A stretch of DNA of 24,082 nucleotides from Microbacteriaceae bacterium (GTDB taxonomy: Bacteria > Actinomycetota > Actinomycetes > Actinomycetales > Microbacteriaceae): positions 1 through 24,082 of the forward strand of contig JAKONM010000209.1 of assembly GCA_022701925.1 (NCBI GenBank). The letters run 5' to 3'. Within the stretch, counting starts at the first letter, position 1. Each line of letters starts with the position of its first letter. Shown one piece after another: positions 22,527 to 24,082 of this stretch. Made by a program: the position numbers and the translations under genes. The notes under the pieces were generated by a model. That model did not search any database. It saw only the letters and a program-made list of their open reading frames with translations, and was not told the DNA's origin.

Positions 22527-22938
22527 AGATCGAGCCGGTGGACCAGAGCGCGCCCAGCACCAGCAGCGGCTGGAAGACCAGCCGCACCGCGCGCTTGCGG
22601 TCGGTGTCGAGGCCGAGCGAGGAGTCGCCGCGCGCCCACTGCGACACGTTGCCCGGGTAGATCGCGGTGAAGAAGGCCGCCGCGATCCGGCCGATCCGCC
22701 GCTGCTCCTTCGGCAGCACGACCAGCGCGGCGCCGAGCCCGATCTCCACGATGCCCGACATCAGCACGACGTCGTCCGCGCTGAAGGGCGTCGCGTCGGT
22801 GATCGAGCGGGGCACCTGGCCCTGGAAGGCGCGGCGCACGAAGGTCAGGTGCCCGGTGCCGGCGACGACGAGCGCGCCTCCCAGGGCCAGGCGGCCGGCG
22901 GTGCGGAGGCGGGAGCGCTTGACGGGCGTGGACGTCAC
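22525..22938 (-). CDS. DoxX-like membrane protein
   Basis: A 137-residue protein with four hydrophobic segments (about 15-32, 58-76, 84-100 and 118-132). The pattern GGALVVAGTGHLTFVRRAFQ, then SGIVEIGLGAALVVLP and AAFFTAIYPGNVSQWARG, is that of small DoxX-family proteins, membrane proteins linked to quinone or thiol redox in a few cases. The start is GTG at 22938, the only suitable in-frame codon before the family-like region; the ribosome site (GGTTGACC) is poor. It lies 62 nt after the GH15 gene on the same strand and may be its operon partner, although no functional link is obvious. The family call is likely; the role is unknown. Confidence 0.8.
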   Translation of the reverse strand: MTSTPVKRSRLRTAGRLALGGALVVAGTGHLTFVRRAFQGQVPRSITDATPFSADDVVLMSGIVEIGLGAALVVLPKEQRRIGRIAAAFFTAIYPGNVSQWARGDSSLGLDTDRKRAVRLVFQPLLVLGALWSTGSI

Positions 22939-23000
22939 GCGGTCAACCGTCGCACTCCCCGCCTGAGCACCGTGTGCGGGACGCGGACGGCGCATCCGGC

Positions 23001-24082
23001 TCAGCGCAGCTCGTGGATCACGCTGGCGGCCTGGATCAGGGCCAGGTGGCTCAGCGCCTGGGGCATGTTGCCCATGAACTCGCCCGAGTCGACGTCGATC
23101 ATCTCCGTCATCAGGCCGACGTCGTTGACCTGCAGCACCAGCTCGTCCATCAGCGCGACGGCCTCGTCCAGCCGGCCGACGCAGGCCAGGGCGCCCACGG
23201 TCCAGAAGGCGCAGGCCGTGAACGACGCCTCCTCCTCGCGCATGCCCGTGTAGCGGTGCATCAGCGGGCCGGTGCCCAGCTCCGCGCGCAGGGCGTCGAT
23301 CGTGCGGGACATCCGCTCGCCGCGGTCGAACCCGCTGACCGTGTGCAGCAGCACGGACGCGTCCAGCGCGCTGCTGCCCTTGTACATGACGTACGCGCCG
23401 CGGCGCTCGTCCCAGCCGTGCTGCTCGACCCATCGGCGGATCAGCCGCTTGTTCTTCTCCCAGCGCTTCCGCGTGCCCCGAGGCGGCAGCACGAAGCCCA
23501 TGTCGTGCAGCCGGCAGGCGGCGTCGAGCGCCTGCCAGCACGCCATCTTGCTGGACACGTAGTGCCGGGTCTTCGGCAGCTCCCACATGCCGCTGTCCTT
23601 CTTCGTCCACTGCACGCACGCGTCGTCGGCCAGCCGCACCAGCAGGCGGCTGGAGGCGTCGTCCAGCAGGTTGCCGTCCGAGACGTAGGCGCTGAGCAGG
23701 CCGATCGTGTCGGCGTAGTTGCCCAGCTGCAGCTGCCCGTGGGCGTCGTTGCCGGTGATGACGGGACCGATGCCTCGCCAGCCGGCGGCGTCCTCGCGGC
23801 GCATGGACGAGGTGACCTCGCCCTCCAGCGTCAGGAACACGGCCATGCCGTCCTCCGTGTTGTGCTTCAGCGCCTTCAGCATCCACGCGACCGCCGCGTG
23901 CGGCTCCTCCCGCAGGCCGAACCGCAGCAGGGCGTCGACCGTGTAGGCCAGGTCGCGCACCCAGGCGAATCGGTAGTCGTAGTTCTTGTCCTTCACCCTC
24001 GACTCGGGCAGGGAGGTCGTCGCGGCGGCGGCGATCGCACCGGTGGGGCTGTGGATCAGCAGCTTGAGCGCCAGCGCGCTGC
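23001..24082 (-). CDS. GH15 glycosidase (trehalase/glucoamylase-like), 5' end outside window
   Basis: The 360 residues seen are the C-terminal part of a GH15 enzyme; the reading frame runs through the window edge (SALALKLLIHSPTGAI and TTSLPES precede NYDYRFAWVRD), so the true start lies beyond 24082 and the GTG at 23996 is internal. (alpha/alpha)6-barrel landmarks are NYDYRFAWVRDLAYTV, SGMWELPKTRHYVSSKMACW with a catalytic Glu, and TGMREEEASFTACAFW with the second acidic residue. LSHLALIQAA near the end is also typical. Family members hydrolyse trehalose or alpha-glucans; actinobacterial relatives include GH15 trehalases, so trehalose or maltodextrin turnover is likely. The stop is 62 nt before the DoxX-like gene, with no clear terminator. 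Confidence 0.93.
   Translation of the reverse strand, partial: SALALKLLIHSPTGAIAAAATTSLPESRVKDKNYDYRFAWVRDLAYTVDALLRFGLREEPHAAVAWMLKALKHNTEDGMAVFLTLEGEVTSSMRREDAAGWRGIGPVITGNDAHGQLQLGNYADTIGLLSAYVSDGNLLDDASSRLLVRLADDACVQWTKKDSGMWELPKTRHYVSSKMACWQALDAACRLHDMGFVLPPRGTRKRWEKNKRLIRRWVEQHGWDERRGAYVMYKGSSALDASVLLHTVSGFDRGERMSRTIDALRAELGTGPLMHRYTGMREEEASFTACAFWTVGALACVGRLDEAVALMDELVLQVNDVGLMTEMIDVDSGEFMGNMPQALSHLALIQAASVIHELR

Noticed and set aside
23001..23996. Complete GH15 gene starting at the GTG at 23996
   Set aside because: The frame continues to the window edge with conserved GH15 residues, so this GTG is internal.

Overview
This 24 kb window is very GC-rich, dense DNA of a free-living actinobacterium. 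The GC content is high by eye (third codon positions are almost all G or C), GTG and TTG starts are frequent, and the gene families are typical of Actinobacteria: a DUF3670-type SNF2 helicase, an Eis-like acetyltransferase, a Fur-catalase pair, a GH15 trehalase/glucoamylase-like enzyme and an actinobacterial-style HisC/Pat aminotransferase. A Micrococcales/Microbacteriaceae-type organism is my best guess, but this is inference and no marker gene is present. I find 23 protein-coding genes (one cut by the right edge) and no rRNA, tRNA, CRISPR array, transposase or phage gene. No gene-free stretch exceeds about 200 bases.

Layout. 31-3910 (minus): an SNF2-family helicase preceded by a zinc-ribbon/nuclease-like protein. 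4019-5930 (plus): a GT-C-type membrane glycosyltransferase and a 69-residue zinc-ribbon protein. 5975-7971 (minus): an oxidative-stress operon, fur-type repressor then katA, joined by an ATGA overlap. 8111-9427: a divergent TspO-like membrane protein and MarR regulator around three near-identical palindromes. 9561-12229 (minus): an alpha/beta hydrolase and a CPA1 Na+/H+ antiporter. 12310-14264 (plus): a small glycosyltransferase, then an ECF sigma factor overlapping a one-helix membrane protein that is probably its anti-sigma factor. 14274-15875 (minus): a spore-photoproduct-lyase-like radical SAM protein and a small HAD protein, 3 nt apart. 15964-18093: a plus-strand SDR convergent with a minus-strand Eis-like acetyltransferase. 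18131-19933: HisC/Pat convergent with a second SDR. 20032-22484: a LacI regulator (upstream of that SDR) divergent from a Bcr/CflA-type drug exporter. 22525-24082 (minus): a DoxX-like protein and the 3' part of a GH15 glycosidase.

Most of this is ordinary accessory and housekeeping chromosome. What stands out is in the gaps. Two 62-nt palindromes at 13037-13098 and 16707-16768 are about 82% identical to each other and look like a dispersed REP-like family. A different 81-nt palindrome fills the gap at 9454-9534. Three CTCAG-N4-CTGAG palindromes form a clear operator array for the MarR gene. A Fur-type operator candidate, an 18-bp perfect palindrome before an SDR gene and a LacI-type operator core are also visible. 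I did not find a convincing new multi-gene system. The most speculative gene-level leads are the zinc-ribbon/nuclease next to the SNF2 helicase and the SPL-HAD pair.
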